Shown: one piece after another, positions 1 to 11,378 of the stretch
Numbering within the stretch: the first letter of the stretch is position 1
Layout: the number at the start of each line of letters is the position of its first letter
Source: Amphimedon queenslandica
Taxonomy: Eukaryota; Porifera; Demospongiae; Haplosclerida; Niphatidae
Direction of reading: 5' to 3'
DNA: 64,000 nt
Assembly: GCF_000090795.2 (NCBI RefSeq)
Contig: NW_003546296.1
Location: 304,559-368,558 of the forward strand
Notes under the pieces: generated by a model
Databases searched by the model: none
What the model saw: only the letters and a program-made list of their open reading frames with translations
Told to the model about the DNA's origin: nothing
Program-made: the position numbers and the translations under genes

Positions 1-588
1 AATATATAGTCTACAGAGAGAGAGAGACAGTGTGCATTTAGTAAGAGATTTTAACAAGAGGGAGAAGGTGACTCTATAGTTCTTACAAGGTTTGTAGTCA
101 AACTTCTTGTTACTAACTGAAGGACTGCAGGTGGAACAGGCTAGGAATGAGCTGCTCCCTCCATCAGTGGAGGCACCAGTGGCTACAGTTACTCCAGTTG
201 GTTCTATTGTACTTGAAGTTAGTATGGGAGCTCGCTGCAAAAGAGGCCAAGTAATATCGACATTAATATCATCAAAGAAATCAGAAGGACCGACACATGA
301 TGATGAATTACAGCAGCCTATCATGTAACGGACTCCCAGGGCTCCTGAGGTATTTCCTGAAACACAAGAAGGGGAGCAGACCATTTGATTGACAGTCCAT
401 TTTATGTTGTTATACTGAAGAACAACAGTGCAGTGTGTAGATGAGGAAGAACAGGACCTGTCCTTTAGCTGAGAGACATAACTACCATTAACTTCATTGT
501 GTACTAGCTGGGGACAACTCAGAGTAGCAGCAAGAGGATGAGGGAGAAGAAATACTAACAGTAGCATCAGAAGGAACATGGTCAACAT
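1..588 (-). CDS. Secreted cysteine-rich protein, 5' end only (runs off the left edge)
   Basis: Reading the minus strand from the ATG at 588 gives a clear signal peptide (MLTMFLLMLLLVFLLPHPLAA) followed by about 140 residues rich in Cys, Ser and Thr, with several N-glycosylation sequons. Exon 1 runs from 588 to 87 and ends at a GTAAGA donor. A pyrimidine-rich acceptor (CTCTCTCTGTAG) lies just before base 10, so exon 2 begins at 10 and leaves the window. A GCCNSSSC segment recalls the paired cysteines of Ly6/uPAR-type domains, but that is weak. I do not recognise the family. Role inferred only as secreted or cell-surface; the C-terminal part is outside the window, so a membrane anchor cannot be judged. 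Confidence 0.6.
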   Translation of the reverse strand, partial: MLTMFLLMLLLVFLLPHPLAATLSCPQLVHNEVNGSYVSQLKDRSCSSSSTHCTVVLQYNNIKWTVNQMVCSPSCVSGNTSGALGVRYMIGCCNSSSCVGPSDFFDDINVDITWPLLQRAPILTSSTIEPTGVTVATGASTDGGSSSFLACSTCSPSVSNKKFDYKPCKNYRVTFSLLLKSLTKCTLSLSLCRLYI

Positions 589-852
589 GTCGGGGGGTGG
601 GTGGGCTAATTAAACCTGCAGCATTTGCATAGTCATTAGATCTACATGTGCACAAAATGAAGTGAATATTTTCACTATCTCAAGAGGTAACAACATTCAG
701 TTGCAGTTGATACTGTAGTAACAATAATTACTTAAAAATTTCATCTAAAGTTTAGATAAAATCAAAGTGTGTGAAAAGTGTAGATGAATTACAAAATAGA
801 AAATAATAAAGAACTTAATTGTTAAGCACAAACACACAGTATTTAATGATTA

Positions 853-1249
853 TTATGATCTAGCACTAGTATCAGTTTTATTATTTTTTAATTTTCCTTG
901 TAAAGTGAAGGAACTCTCACCAAAGTCGCTGTCCCTATCTTCATTAGAGGCATACCCAGTTCTACTGGATGGACTGTATATGCTGTCGTCCACAGACTCT
1001 TTGACAGTTTGTCTAAAATGATTATAATAATTTAGCAGCTGGAAACCTTCCCGTACCTTTTCTTTTGTAGCTTTTCTTTAATTTCTGCCCTTCTCTCTTC
1101 ATTTATTGGATACCGCCAAAGAAAAATGAGAGAAATTAAAATAAAAATAACCGGAGGACAGGAAACTAATAACTTGAATAAGAGAGGGACAGTCCACGGC
1201 TGGACACATGCTAACTGATCATAACCTGCCAACCTAAACAAATAACAAA

Positions 1250-1292
<43 letters not shown>

Positions 1293-3219
1293 GTAAATGG
1301 ATGAAATACTTGTATACTCCAGTGGATATTCCTAATGTTATTCCTGAGCTGAATTTATTACCAAACACAAAAAAAGAATAAAAGAGCTCCTCTCTTCTGA
1401 TTCCGGTCTTGAGTGACGCGTCATCAACAACATCAGGCAACATGGACCTACAGACGATACATGTAGTACCAGTGGGTGTGGCTAGTTACCATGGTAACAG
1501 ATAAGCAGCCGATATGCCTCCTCCTATAACGACCCCAAGTACCCATACCAGATTAGGATAGTAGCCGAGGTACAGTAGGGACAGGAAGGAAGGCATCAAT
1601 ATCTGTGGCCAATTAATAAAATAATTAATTAATTAATTAATTAATGTCCTACCCAGGCTCCGAGCACAAAGGCTGTCTTCTTTCCAATTCTACTCAGTAT
1701 GAGCTGCCATATTGGCAACCAGAATATATTAATAATCTTAAGAAGAATGAGTCACAATAGTTAATAATAATAATGTTACTTTACCATCAACAGGAATATG
1801 ACATAGGGTAGAGTCCTATCCAACTTTAATACATATTTTGCATAAAAAGTGAAATTTCCCTGTCCAAACTAACACAAGAATATCAAACGGGCTCATTACT
1901 GGTTCTCAATACCTGTACAGCGAGCCACGAGAAGAGCTCAATGAAGAAGAGATACCTGTAAGGTTTAAATGACCAGGTCTCCTTCAGGATTTCTTTTATG
2001 GAGAGTTTAGTCTTTTCCTTTGTCATTTCTAAAGGAAATTGAAAATAAACAAAGATCTAATCTTTGTAGTTATCAATCTGTGAATTACAAGTATTGATAA
2101 TATTCACCTTTCTGTTCCCTGACAGTAAAGAATGTGGTCAGTATCATTAGCACAATGAGCACACCTAGGAATGCAGCATGATACCGGAATGCCCTCTCCT
2201 GTCGTATAAATATAATAATTATTATTACTATTATTATTATCATTACCTTTTCTATATCTCTTCCTTTAATTCCGTTAACACAATCATCGTCAGCTCCACG
2301 TACAAATATTGTAAAAGATACAGTATAGATCCCAATACCAAGCAATGTACCAAACATCTCAAAAATGACCCCTAGAACAGGTGCAGAATAAAATTCATAA
2401 AAAATCCAATTTTGATTGGAATGAGTTCAAACTTTCTATGCAACATAAGAACATGTATATGTATCAGGGACATACTGTAAAGTGTGACTGAATCGATTTC
2501 TTTTTGATTATAAGACAAGTGCATTGTTAGGGCAGTATAAGGAACGTGAACACACTACAGGAAGGAGGAGGAGGAGGAGTGATGGTTGAAAATGAAATAA
2601 TAAATTAAAATAATTGTGACCTACCGTCAATAAAGTTTGTAACAAAAAGTACATTATCAAATAATACAAAAAATTGAAGACATCTTCCTCAAAATGTGGG
2701 ACATACCACAAACAGAAATAAACAATTGCAGTTGGAAACGCTGAGAGCAGTAACCTTTAAAGAATTGAGAAGGACCGAAGGAGGTGGAGCTACTTACCAT
2801 GGTCTAAACTGTCCTAGTTTAGTCTTTGTTCTACTGCAGAGGTAGCCACAAATTGGGTCAGAGATACCGTCCCACACCCTCCCCAATAGCACAATCATAA
2901 GAGCATAGGTGGGGTCAAGCTAGTGTATCATATCAACTTAATAACAATTATCAGTATTAGTAGTACCAGTGCCACTTCAAGGAGGAAGAAAGTAAAGTAG
3001 TATCCAATGACAGTATTACACATTGCATAAGGCATTGATCCAACAGCATAGCAGACTTTCCTCCATAAAGCTAGTTTAGACACTTGAGCTGCTTTCCTTG
3101 GATCACCAAAGACCAGCCTCTGCCAGTAAGAATGAACAACTGTTAGTTACACAATCGGTAGCCATTACCTCTTTCTCAGTCCTGGACTGTTTCATTTTAT
3201 CAAAAAAATTACTCATCAT
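853..3219 (-). CDS. MFSD2: MFSD2-like major facilitator (sodium-dependent lysophospholipid symporter family)
   Basis: About a dozen short exons on the minus strand translate into a 12-helix transporter of the glycoside-pentoside-hexuronide:cation / MFSD2 class. Family landmarks in order: KVCYAVGSMPYAMC at the first helix, GRVWDGISDPICGYL with the conserved Asp, SRTKTKLGQFRPW, the WYVPHFEED loop, CVHVPYTALTMHLS, a GTLLGIGIYT segment, AAYLLPWSMLPDVVDD, and the end motif WRYPINEERRAEIKEKL. In vertebrates MFSD2A moves lysophosphatidylcholine at the plasma membrane; the substrate here is not shown. The start is taken at the ATG pair at 3219/3216, upstream of the first splice donor. An upstream in-frame ATG at 3306 would add a hydrophobic leader and is less likely. 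The tail ends at TAA 853-855. Divergent from the glycosyltransferase-like gene 135 bp away. Confidence 0.9.
1247..1292. repeat. Tetranucleotide microsatellite (AAAT)n
   Basis: About eleven uninterrupted AAAT units inside an intron of the MFSD2-like gene, immediately downstream (on the minus strand) of the donor at the VYK exon. On the transcript strand it supplies the T-rich tract before the next acceptor. Confidence 0.9.
2388..2474. repeat. Single fragment of the 186-bp palindromic satellite in an MFSD2 intron
   Basis: The stretch AAAATTCATAAAAAATCC through ACATGTATATGTATCAGGG matches the central part of the dispersed satellite seen in large arrays elsewhere in the window. The palindrome itself is absent, so this is a truncated copy. 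It lies in the intron between the CVHVPYTAL exon and the GTLLGIGIYT exon. Confidence 0.8.
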
Positions 3220-3354
3220 GAAAGAATAACAGAGCAACGAGCCACACCCCCACCGCACTGCAGTACTGGCTGCAGTGAGCCACGCCCATTGGCTAACTAG
3301 CCACACCTACAACCAGGCATCTCCATTGTACAGTGAATCTCGAGGTGTCTCTTT

Positions 3355-4848
3355 ATGATGACCAGACTAGCTAGAAAGATATACCTATGGGGCCTCCTGG
3401 GCTCTCTCCTCCTCCTTGCAGTATATTTATTCTATTCAAATGCTCCCAATGTCAAATTGGAGACTGTATCCAGCAGCAACGGGAATAGAGAGTTGCTCTA
3501 CAGCCGCCATTCAGAGATCCTCAATGAAGACTCCAATAAGGAGAGCCCTCGGTACGTGGTCGGTTTGAACTATTGGGAGCAGATGAGTATGGCCGTTGGT
3601 AACATGTTCTCATTAAGTTCACTGGGTAAGTCGCTCCACTGTAGGCTAGTGGAGCCTTTCACTTATAACTCAAGACTCTATGGACTCCCTCACTTTCTCT
3701 CTGACCATAAATGGAGTAAAGTGAAGGACCGGTCTCTATCACTCTCTGATATATTCAGCATCAACCACATCAATACATTGGGTGAGTCCTATGGTCTCCC
3801 TCATTTAGTCAGTTTCAACACTTTCATCAACTCTGCCCCTCGGCCTGTGGTCCTGATCCACATCATTCATGAGATAGAGTCGAGGGAGTGGTCTATTTCA
3901 GGATCGACAGAGGGGGTGGAGCTTATCCGTAACCTAGGCAACAGCTACGTGCTAGATTGCAGCAGTTATAGAGTGGCACAGTCACTAGTTCAAATGTTAT
4001 TATCATCATTGAATGATGAGATAAGAAGAGGAACAGAACACTTTTCACTACTGAGGCATTGTTGTGTTAATGGAACACATGAAACAAGCCCCTCAGAGCT
4101 AGCAGAGAGGTGTGGCTTTGATCCTCAGGAAGGTCCCCTTACCCTCCTGGTCCTGAACTGGAGGGGAATCACAGGAGGAGCTAGTGTTCACAGATCAGCT
4201 AAAGGCCAGCATAAGAGCCAAAGACTGATAATGAAGCATGCTCCTTCATATAAACGTCCAAGAGGAATCACTGATCCATTTGTCCACTCTCATGATATAT
4301 TAAAACTATCAAGGGACTTTATGAAGCAGCTCCAATTAGTGCCTGGGGATTACACTAGTGTTCACATACGCAGTGAGAAGTTGGGACAGAGGGACAGGAG
4401 GGTGGGTGGTTTCCTTGACAACTGTTTGGATAAAGCATGGTCCCTAGCAACCAATATGAGCCGTGGAGGCAGACTGATAGTCTTTAGTGACTTTGGCCCT
4501 CAGGGCAGTGACTCCTGCTACTCTTGTAGAGGAGGAAAGAAAACGAGGAGTTTCTTTGAAGCTAACAATGTCACTAAAGCTAGTTTTAATCCAAAGCTAT
4601 ACAATACCAGGCCTGATACTGGGGTAGTAGCAGCTGTTGAAATGGAAGCAGTCATTAATTCAAAAACTGCAATTTTGGTTGGAGGAGGAGCATATGAAAG
4701 ACAGATCCTGTTACTAAGAGGAAGAAATGACAATAATAAAGGTGTCATTAAAATATGCTGGGATGATAATGGACTAGTTGAGAATTATGAACCAAAATTA
4801 AATGAATATAACAATGATGTGAATACTAAAATAATTCAAATCTCATGA
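3355..4848 (+). CDS. Intronless type II membrane protein, O-fucosyltransferase-like glycosyltransferase
   Basis: A single 497-residue open frame. Residues about 8-26 form one hydrophobic segment (LWGLLGSLLLLAVYLFY) after a short basic N-terminus, the usual layout of Golgi type II glycosyltransferases. The C-terminal half has YTSVHIRSEKLG, then LIVFSDFGPQGSDSC, then EMEAVINSKTAILVGGGAYE. This order resembles the basic-residue motif and the late Asp/Ser motifs of GDP-fucose-using O-fucosyltransferase and FUT8-like GT-B enzymes. Several N-glycosylation sequons are present. The assignment to a fucosyltransferase-like family is from motif memory and is tentative; donor and acceptor are unknown. 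It is the only long single-exon gene among intron-rich neighbours, which suggests retroposition or a lineage-specific intronless family. Confidence 0.6.
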   Translation: MMTRLARKIYLWGLLGSLLLLAVYLFYSNAPNVKLETVSSSNGNRELLYSRHSEILNEDSNKESPRYVVGLNYWEQMSMAVGNMFSLSSLGKSLHCRLVEPFTYNSRLYGLPHFLSDHKWSKVKDRSLSLSDIFSINHINTLGESYGLPHLVSFNTFINSAPRPVVLIHIIHEIESREWSISGSTEGVELIRNLGNSYVLDCSSYRVAQSLVQMLLSSLNDEIRRGTEHFSLLRHCCVNGTHETSPSELAERCGFDPQEGPLTLLVLNWRGITGGASVHRSAKGQHKSQRLIMKHAPSYKRPRGITDPFVHSHDILKLSRDFMKQLQLVPGDYTSVHIRSEKLGQRDRRVGGFLDNCLDKAWSLATNMSRGGRLIVFSDFGPQGSDSCYSCRGGKKTRSFFEANNVTKASFNPKLYNTRPDTGVVAAVEMEAVINSKTAILVGGGAYERQILLLRGRNDNNKGVIKICWDDNGLVENYEPKLNEYNNDVNTKIIQIS

Positions 4849-5059
4849 TATTTTGTTCACTAATTGAATTGTATAGAAATTCCAGACAAAACACAAACAC
4901 TATTAACAGCCGCAAATACTATAATACAAATAAGGTCAAGAATTTCCTGTCCGTGCGTATCATCACTAAAATTATATTATTAATTTTATTCCAAAACAAC
5001 TTTCAATTTCCTTTCTTAATCATAATTATAAGATTAATAATAATTATTAATTTCTCTCT

Positions 5060-6568
5060 TTAACTGTCTGAAGGAAATTCAAAATTGACAGTTTTTCCTG
5101 TCAACCTTTTATAAATGGCAGAAAAAACATCAAGCTAAAGAGAGAGAGAGAGAGTTACAAGATTAGAGACACAAAACATAGATACCTTATGCTCCAGGTT
5201 TGTCTGTTGGGTTTTATCAAGATGCCTATTAATAATCAATTAACTAATAGTTAATTAACTGCCATTAATTAACTTACACTTTAATTAACTGTGAGCCATC
5301 CATCCTGATTCTAGTTCTCTTCCCAACCACTTCAGCTGGATACACCACATCATCAAGCAATGCATTGTGGACTGCAGTCAGTGTACGACTGAAGAGAAAA
5401 CAAAGTTGGCACTATAACAACAGTCCATCAAAAATGACTCATTGCATTTACTGATATTTTGCCAAAAACAAAAAGTAGAAAATTACCAATTTTTATAACA
5501 TTCCCTGATACATATACATGTTCTTATGTTGTGCAGAAAGTTTGAGCTCATTCCGATCAAAATTGGATTTTTTACGAATTTTTAAAGTTGCTCCAAAATC
5601 GGGCCAAAGTCCCTGTACTATAGTACATGGTCATGAGCCAAATTTTGCCAAAAATGAAAAGTAAAGAATTCTCAATTTTTATAACATTCCCTGATACATA
5701 TACATGTTCTTATGTTGTGTAGAAAGTTTGAGCTGATTCCGATCAAAATTTGGAGTTTTTACGAATTTTTAAAACTGCTCCAAAATCGGGCCAAAATCCC
5801 TGTACTATAGTACATGGTCATGAGCCAAATTTTGCCAAAAATGAAAAGTAGAGAATTCCCTATTTTTGTAACATTCCCTGATACATATACATGTTCTTAT
5901 GCTGTGTAGAAAGTTTGAGCTGATTCCGATCAAAATTGAATTTTTTATGAATTTTTAAAGTTGCTGCAAAATCAGGTCAAAGTCCCTGTACTATAGTACA
6001 TGGTCTTGGGCTAAATTTTGCCAAAAATGAAAATGAACATAAAATGAGAGCTTGATACATGTAAATGTAGTGAATGTACATGTACATGTTCTCTGTACCT
6101 CCTTGGTCTTGGCTGCTTCTGTTTCGATCGCTGGTTCCTCTTTTCCTTTGGTAGGATCCTACGCTGGGCTATGAACACTATTGGTCGCCCTGAGAACTTT
6201 TTCTCTAATTCTCTCACAGTTCGGACCTGAACCTTTTGAAACGTCTTCTGAAGAGGAACTGGTAAGTATATGCAAATTGCCTTTTTCCCTGCGGCATCAA
6301 CTTCCTGTAAGGAGGTGTGGTTTATTGCCATGGCAACTAGTACATGTAAAATGGGTGTGGTTTACCTTCGCTCCAGTGAAATAGACCTCTCTTAAAGTTG
6401 CTTTCATATCAGAAGAGGATTCAATGTCAAGAATTGCCTGAATATTATAATCCAATAATAATGTAATATATATTAACAATGGCTGACCTGCTGTATGGAT
6501 TCTTCAAATTTATCCAGAGGTTTACCTCCTCTTTTAACAATCTTTACTCCTGGCCGATATGCAGTCAT
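5060..6568 (-). CDS. RPS7: Ribosomal protein S7 (eS7)
   Basis: Five coding exons on the minus strand give a complete eS7 of about 190 residues. Exon 1 6568-6488 starts [17 protein letters not shown]; exon 2 6437-6366 carries [17 protein letters not shown]; exon 3 6304-6099 carries [20 protein letters not shown] and [15 protein letters not shown]; exon 4 starts at 5388 ([35 protein letters not shown]); a short exon ([13 protein letters not shown]) and the last exon ([14 protein letters not shown]) follow, ending at TAA 5060. All joins restore the known eS7 sequence. It is a structural and processing component of the small ribosomal subunit. A 5'UTR intron (6569-6649) precedes the ATG, and the upstream tract CTTTCTTTCTC could be a 5'TOP start. 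The 709-bp intron 5389-6098 holds a satellite cluster. Confidence 0.97.
5430..6030. repeat. Palindromic satellite cluster, about three units, inside an RPS7 intron
   Basis: Three tandem copies with palindromes near 5611, 5798 and 5984, spacing 186-187 bp. The palindrome here is degenerate on one side (CCCTGTACTATAGTACATGG). Orientation matches the 61.5-63.9 kb array and is opposite to the 37-41 kb array. Confidence 0.9.
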
Positions 6569-6742
6569 CTAGAAACGAACAAACTCTCAAGAACAGACCA
6601 AGAAACAACCCAACAGAGGATTGACAATGATCTTTCTTCACACACTTACCTCCTCGTGTCCACCTTGAGAAAGAAAGAATCAATTAATAACTACTATTAA
6701 TAACTAGCCACTCCCAGTTGTTTATGCCACGCCCATTTCAAG
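6569..6742. promoter_or_regulatory. Shared RPS7 / NDUFS5 divergent promoter with RPS7 5'UTR intron
   Basis: 174 bp separate the two start codons. On the minus strand an acceptor (TTTCTAG) sits directly before the RPS7 ATG and a GTAAGT donor lies at 6649, so 6569-6649 is a 5'UTR intron and the true start site is near 6660-6690. That leaves only about 60-80 bp of common promoter. No TATA box is evident. This is a sequence-based inference. Confidence 0.6.
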
Positions 6743-7047
6743 ATGGTGTCAGGTCGAGGACTGAACGGAGGGAGAGGGAGGTGCTATTCATTTTGGGATG
6801 ACTATATGAAGTGCATGAAAGCAATTGGAGGAGGAGGGAAAAAACTACCACCAATGGACTCATGCCAGCTTGAAAAAGAAGACTATTTAGAGTGTCTACA
6901 TCATAGAAAAATAGTAAATTATAATTAATTAATAATAATAATAATATATGTATATTGTTGTTGTTGTTTTAGGCTATGAGAATGCAAGTAATCGAAGCTC
7001 AAAGACAGAAACTCATCAAAGAAGGAAAATGGCCTCCAAAAGAGTAA
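6743..7047 (+). CDS. NDUFS5: NADH dehydrogenase (complex I) accessory subunit NDUFS5 / 15 kDa
   Basis: Two exons, 6743-6913 and 6973-7047, give an 81-residue protein. It has the twin CX9C pattern of intermembrane-space proteins imported by MIA40: CYSFWDDYMKC and CQLEKEDYLEC, both with nine residues between cysteines. The preceding GRGRC and the C-terminal QRQKLIKEGKWPP match NDUFS5. It is an accessory subunit on the intermembrane-space side of respiratory complex I. The protein is slightly shorter than the human one (about 106 residues) because N- and C-terminal extensions are reduced. It ends 70 bp before the convergent DUSP12 stop codon. Confidence 0.92.
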
Positions 7048-7117
7048 CTGGTTTATCATGTACTTATACTATTAATAGAACTGGTGATGTAATGTTGTTA
7101 CTAATAATAGATTATGA

Positions 7118-8537
7118 TCAGTGTAAAGATTTAGTTGTGGGTGTGGCAGTAGGTGGAGTTTCAGTTAATTTAATTTTAAAATCAATTTTGCTTTTATGTA
7201 TTTGGAAAGAGGGCGTGACCCAACGACCACAGGAACACTGACCACCTATGAATAATTAATAAGTTAATTAACTTATTAAAATAATTATTACCCGACCAAT
7301 CAAAGGAACCGATTCTTGAGCAACACTTTGGGCAGGACAACTAATTTCAAAACATTAAAATGATCCAAATATATACCAAAGGAAACCTTTCCATCTTTCC
7401 TTCCGATGATGAGTGGGCCCATCCATTCTACTGGCTCTATGAACAATGAACTACAGGAGATCATGTGACCGTCATGTGATCTTCCTTCTAACGTTATCTG
7501 AGATACTTCCTGTCCTAATCTAGCGACAGCTTCATCGGTAGCTGCTATCTAGTTAGTATCAGAGGGAGACATCAATGGATTGTTATACCACTTACATGTA
7601 CCCTCCTCCCTCCCTCTCTCTCTCACTTCTTTTTCTTGTCTCTCATAATGTGCTGGTTTAAGAACTGGTTCTTTGTATTTATAATCATCAAAACCTTCTC
7701 CTAGTTCATGCTGCAGGACACTCTCATCATCAAACAATACTCTTCTAATTATTAATTAATTTCCATTATTAATAACCATTAACCAACTAACCGGCACTTT
7801 CTGCAGGTATAGTAACAGCTCCTTCCCTTGTCCCTGTTGATTGGGTCAGGAGTCATCTCCATGGACTTCATGTATCCATTATCTGATACATGTACGTGTG
7901 TCATGTGAATGTCATGTGACACGTACCTTTCATTGCTTTTGCCTGGTGGCTCAGTCTGTATGATTTGTATGACTTATCAGTTTCATTTAAAGTTCCTTTC
8001 ATTTTGTACCATAACTTTAACTGACTGATGAAACCAGCATTAGGTCTGAAGGAGCAACAAATAAATTATAATTAATTAATTAATTAATTAGGAATGTTAC
8101 CTAATGTCAGGTTTTTTCTCTTTAACAAAATCAATTGCTTCATTAAAAGACATCTTGTGATATTTAATGAAATATGCAATGACAATAGTGGCACTCCTGG
8201 ACAGTCCATATTCACTAATAACAAATAGAAATTGAATTAATCTAACCAACCATTGTCCTCACCAGTGTACCAGTATGGTGCCGCCAGTGTCCATAGTCTC
8301 TTGTATAAAGTCAGTTGCTTCAGGAAAGTGTATCAGTAGGTCAGTGGAAGGTAGATCAATGGCTTGTATTAATTTACAACTGATAGGACCAGGACTGGGT
8401 GAATGAAGATCAGACCAATCCAGAGCCTCCTTTACCACTGACAGGAGGTGAGTTAGTTTAACTGTGCTCTTTCTTCTCAGTAAATATTGTACGTCACTCA
8501 TTCCTCCTAACAACAGGCCTGGTAGGATCTCAACCAT
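7118..8537 (-). CDS. DUSP12: Dual-specificity phosphatase 12 with C-terminal zinc-binding domain
   Basis: Seven or more exons on the minus strand. Residues 1-90 start MVEILPGLLLGGMSD, typical of the DUSP12 N-terminus. The catalytic loop is split by an intron: VH plus TG joins T, giving HCEYGLSRSATIV, so the HCX5R signature is intact only after splicing. Later exons carry the DUSP12 C-terminal zinc-binding domain: CRKCR, HMISCSSLFIEPVEWM, LSCPKCCSRIGSFDW and QCSCGRWVTPSFQIHKSKID. Stop TGA is at 7118-7120. The family dephosphorylates Tyr/Ser/Thr residues and its vertebrate member associates with ribosome biogenesis and stress responses. All catalytic and zinc-ligand residues I can check are present, so the gene looks functional. 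Confidence 0.95.
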
Positions 8538-8818
8538 TGTGATACCTACAAATATAAATCTAATTTTAGCTGCAGAGTTGCAAGTATTAAGGTGTGGCTG
8601 GTTATTAATAACTTAACTATCTATCTCATTAGCTGTTAATTGTCACTTTGAAGTCTTCTTTACACAAAGACCGTCTCCTAGGAGACTGCTGCACTGCACA
8701 ATAATAATGCAGTAATGATTAATTTATAACTACTCCTTCTCTTCTGCTATATATAGTGGGCTACAATCCTCAGGAGAGACAGAAAGAGAAGGAAGGAATC
8801 ATTTCCCTCTGTTAAAAG
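8538..8818. promoter_or_regulatory. Divergent spacer between DUSP12 and the receptor-like gene, with TATA-like box
   Basis: 281 bp. The sequence CTATATATAG at 8748-8757 lies about 60-70 bp before the receptor start codon and is a plausible TATA element for the plus-strand gene. Nothing else recognisable. Confidence 0.4.
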
Positions 8819-11378
8819 ATGTTTCAATCCAGTCACTCCTCTGTTTTCATCCTCCTCTTGCTAGCAACTGCTGGAACTTCATTCAATTATTGTGAAGGTT
8901 CTACACGTAAGGCTGAACGTACATATAATCTATAAATCTTGTTGCTGTTATGATTTATTCTTATTGTTGTAGCTTCAGCTAATGTCTCTTTACAAGTTGA
9001 TTGTTATGAGTCAAAGATTCTGTTCAGATACAACTGGAAAGGAGGACATGATTTAAAATTAGTCCATAGCCCAAATCCGACTTGCTACCTCTCCAATGGC
9101 ACAGAGGTTGGTTCCCTATGTATAAGGAACTGCATTCAGTCTGTTCTTTTCTTTAGATCCCTCCTCTTAACTCTGAAGTGACACTAATTGGCTCTAAACT
9201 TACTTACAATGATACTGTCCCAGTCTTCCTGCAGGAGACACAGTTTCCACTGGAGACTGGAGCCTACTGCAACTGGTCAGTGTGCATGCTAGTTATTATC
9301 AATGAGGACACTCATAATTTGTACATCACTTCAGAGGACTATTCCTGCAGACTAAAAAGAGAAGGTAAGTTTAATAATGTTCATTGAAAGACTTGATCTT
9401 CTCTGTCTCTCTCTCTCTGTGTCTTCAGCAGTGACTATTAGCAGTAGTTCGATTGATCAGTTATTGACAACAACTGATAATTACGATATACTAGCAACAC
9501 CAACAATATTCCAGGAATCATACCATCTTGACACTTCACCGCCAAACGAAATAATATTGACAGCAGCGTTAACTACGAGCCGAAAAGAAACAACGGCAAC
9601 AAGCGAGTATTACACACTCGGTGAAACAACTAACGTAAAGAGGAGCTCAGTGTTCCCATCGGGAGAAAGTACAGCCAGTGTCACTGGAACTAGCAGTACT
9701 AAGAATGGACTGAGCAGTAGTTCCAATGCCCCAACCATTACTAGTAACCCAATAGCCAGAGGTACAGTATTATATTATAACAAATGATCAACTGATGGGG
9801 TATATTCTTAATAGGGCACCAGAATATTGTTACATACACTCTGATTGGAGTAATGATCCTTATACTGGGGTTCAGCCTAATAGCCCTGATACTCTCCTGC
9901 ATGAGTATAAAGAGACGTAAGAAGTCAAGGTAAGGGCAGGTTACTGTAGATAGGTTATGATAGTGCAGGGGCTTTGTTTCTCCTTTGATGTGAATGCATG
10001 ACAATGCTGTTCATCAAAGAAGCCAATCAGTAGAGTATAGCACCACATTATCTCCTCCTAAACCAACCCTCTATGGACTGAGGTATTGGTTTGAATGGAA
10101 GGAGTGCCTTGAGGTATTTCTGAAGACAAATTTGAAAATTGTTATTTTAAGTGGGAAATGATCTCACACCTGTACTGATGTACATGTACATAATCTCTTT
10201 CCTCTTTTGCTCTTTCTCTAATAGACGGACTGCACAAGTATCATCAATGAATGAACTACATACAGCGACATGCAACGTAAGACAACATGTTTATTCATTT
10301 ATTTGTTTATTGCGTTTGTTTATTCCTTGTTTACTACTCACAGGACAATATAGAGGAGGCCAGACACACATTAAGTCTATACAAAGATAATGATTTAAAC
10401 GGCTCCGTGGTAACGCTGCTACAATCATTAGACTCTTCTACTCTTCTCTGTAAAGCAAGTTCTGATGAAACTACGAAACTGAGGGACAGCAGAGGAGATG
10501 GGGAGAGGTACATGACCACAGGATCAAGTATCAGCCAAGACAGCGATGAATACAAGAGACTAGCCAGAAGTGAAATTGAACTAAGATACATAGCAGGAAA
10601 CACTCCAGCGGGTCAAAAGAGTAAAAGTCTATCAGCTTTGAATATAGACAACAGGTCGCCGCATCATTTACTACTAGTCAATGAGAGAGGGGCCCCTCTG
10701 GAATCTGATAGCAGTTTATTTAACGTAGAAAGAGAAAGCTCCGAGTCCAGCAGCTGCTCGTACTTACATACAAGCAACCATGAACATACTCTTCACCATG
10801 GAAACAACACTCTCCCCGTGGGAAGCCGTACAAGAAGTGTCCGTGAGAATGACAAGGAAGATAATGAGAGAAATGACTTGCCACAAGTTTGGCAGCCAGG
10901 GACCAGAGCCAAGAATAGAATGACCACACACAACAATAATGGGCCAGGTACAACCATTGAAACAGAGTATATAGCCCATGGAGAGATTAGTAAGAATGGT
11001 GAAAATGTGATAGTGCCTGTCAGTCTAGCAGCTGCTGGTTATGAAGGGAGGGTTAGTGCTAATAATAATAATAATAACACTGATCTGAAATCACACGCTC
11101 ACCTCATTCAGCTCAAATCAGTTTCTTCTTGTGATTCGGGTTACCTTGAAACTCCGCCCACTTCTTACTCGTCTCAAAACATAAAGTCCATGGATTCCGA
11201 TACCAGCTACTGCCATTTTGAGGATACCTTTGAGGAGTACGATAAGACAGGAGGAGGAGCTAAGGGGTGTGGCCTCCTGTTTGCTAGCGATAGTTCCCTT
11301 AATGACTGGAAGGGTGGTTCCACGTTGAAAAAACAAAGAATTGATAATATAACTTACATTGACTTACCACAGTACTAA
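8819..11378 (+). CDS. Type I membrane receptor-like protein with Ser/Thr-rich stalk and long cytoplasmic tail
   Basis: Seven exons. Residues 1-25 form a signal peptide (SVFILLLLATAGTSFNYC). A compact ectodomain of about 120 residues with several cysteines and N-glycosylation sites follows, then about 120 residues rich in Ser/Thr (mucin-like stalk), one membrane helix (TYTLIGVMILILGFSLIALILSC) with a basic stop-transfer KRRKKSR, and a cytoplasmic region of about 370 residues. The last exon (from about 10345) carries most of the tail. The end NITYIDLPQY contains an ITIM-type motif (I-x-Y-x-x-L), and GYLETPPTSY is another likely Tyr phosphorylation region. I do not recognise the ectodomain. The role is inferred as a signalling receptor; no kinase or death domain is seen. 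Confidence 0.7.

Noticed and set aside
3220-3306. Upstream in-frame extension of the MFSD2-like protein
   Set aside because: Would add a hydrophobic leader not expected in the family and would leave almost no promoter before the divergent gene; the ATG pair at 3216-3219 fits better.
9277-9335. Possible 59-bp intron (GTCAGT...CTTCAG) in the receptor ectodomain
   Set aside because: Removing it breaks the frame and creates a stop; the continuous exon joins correctly to the next donor.
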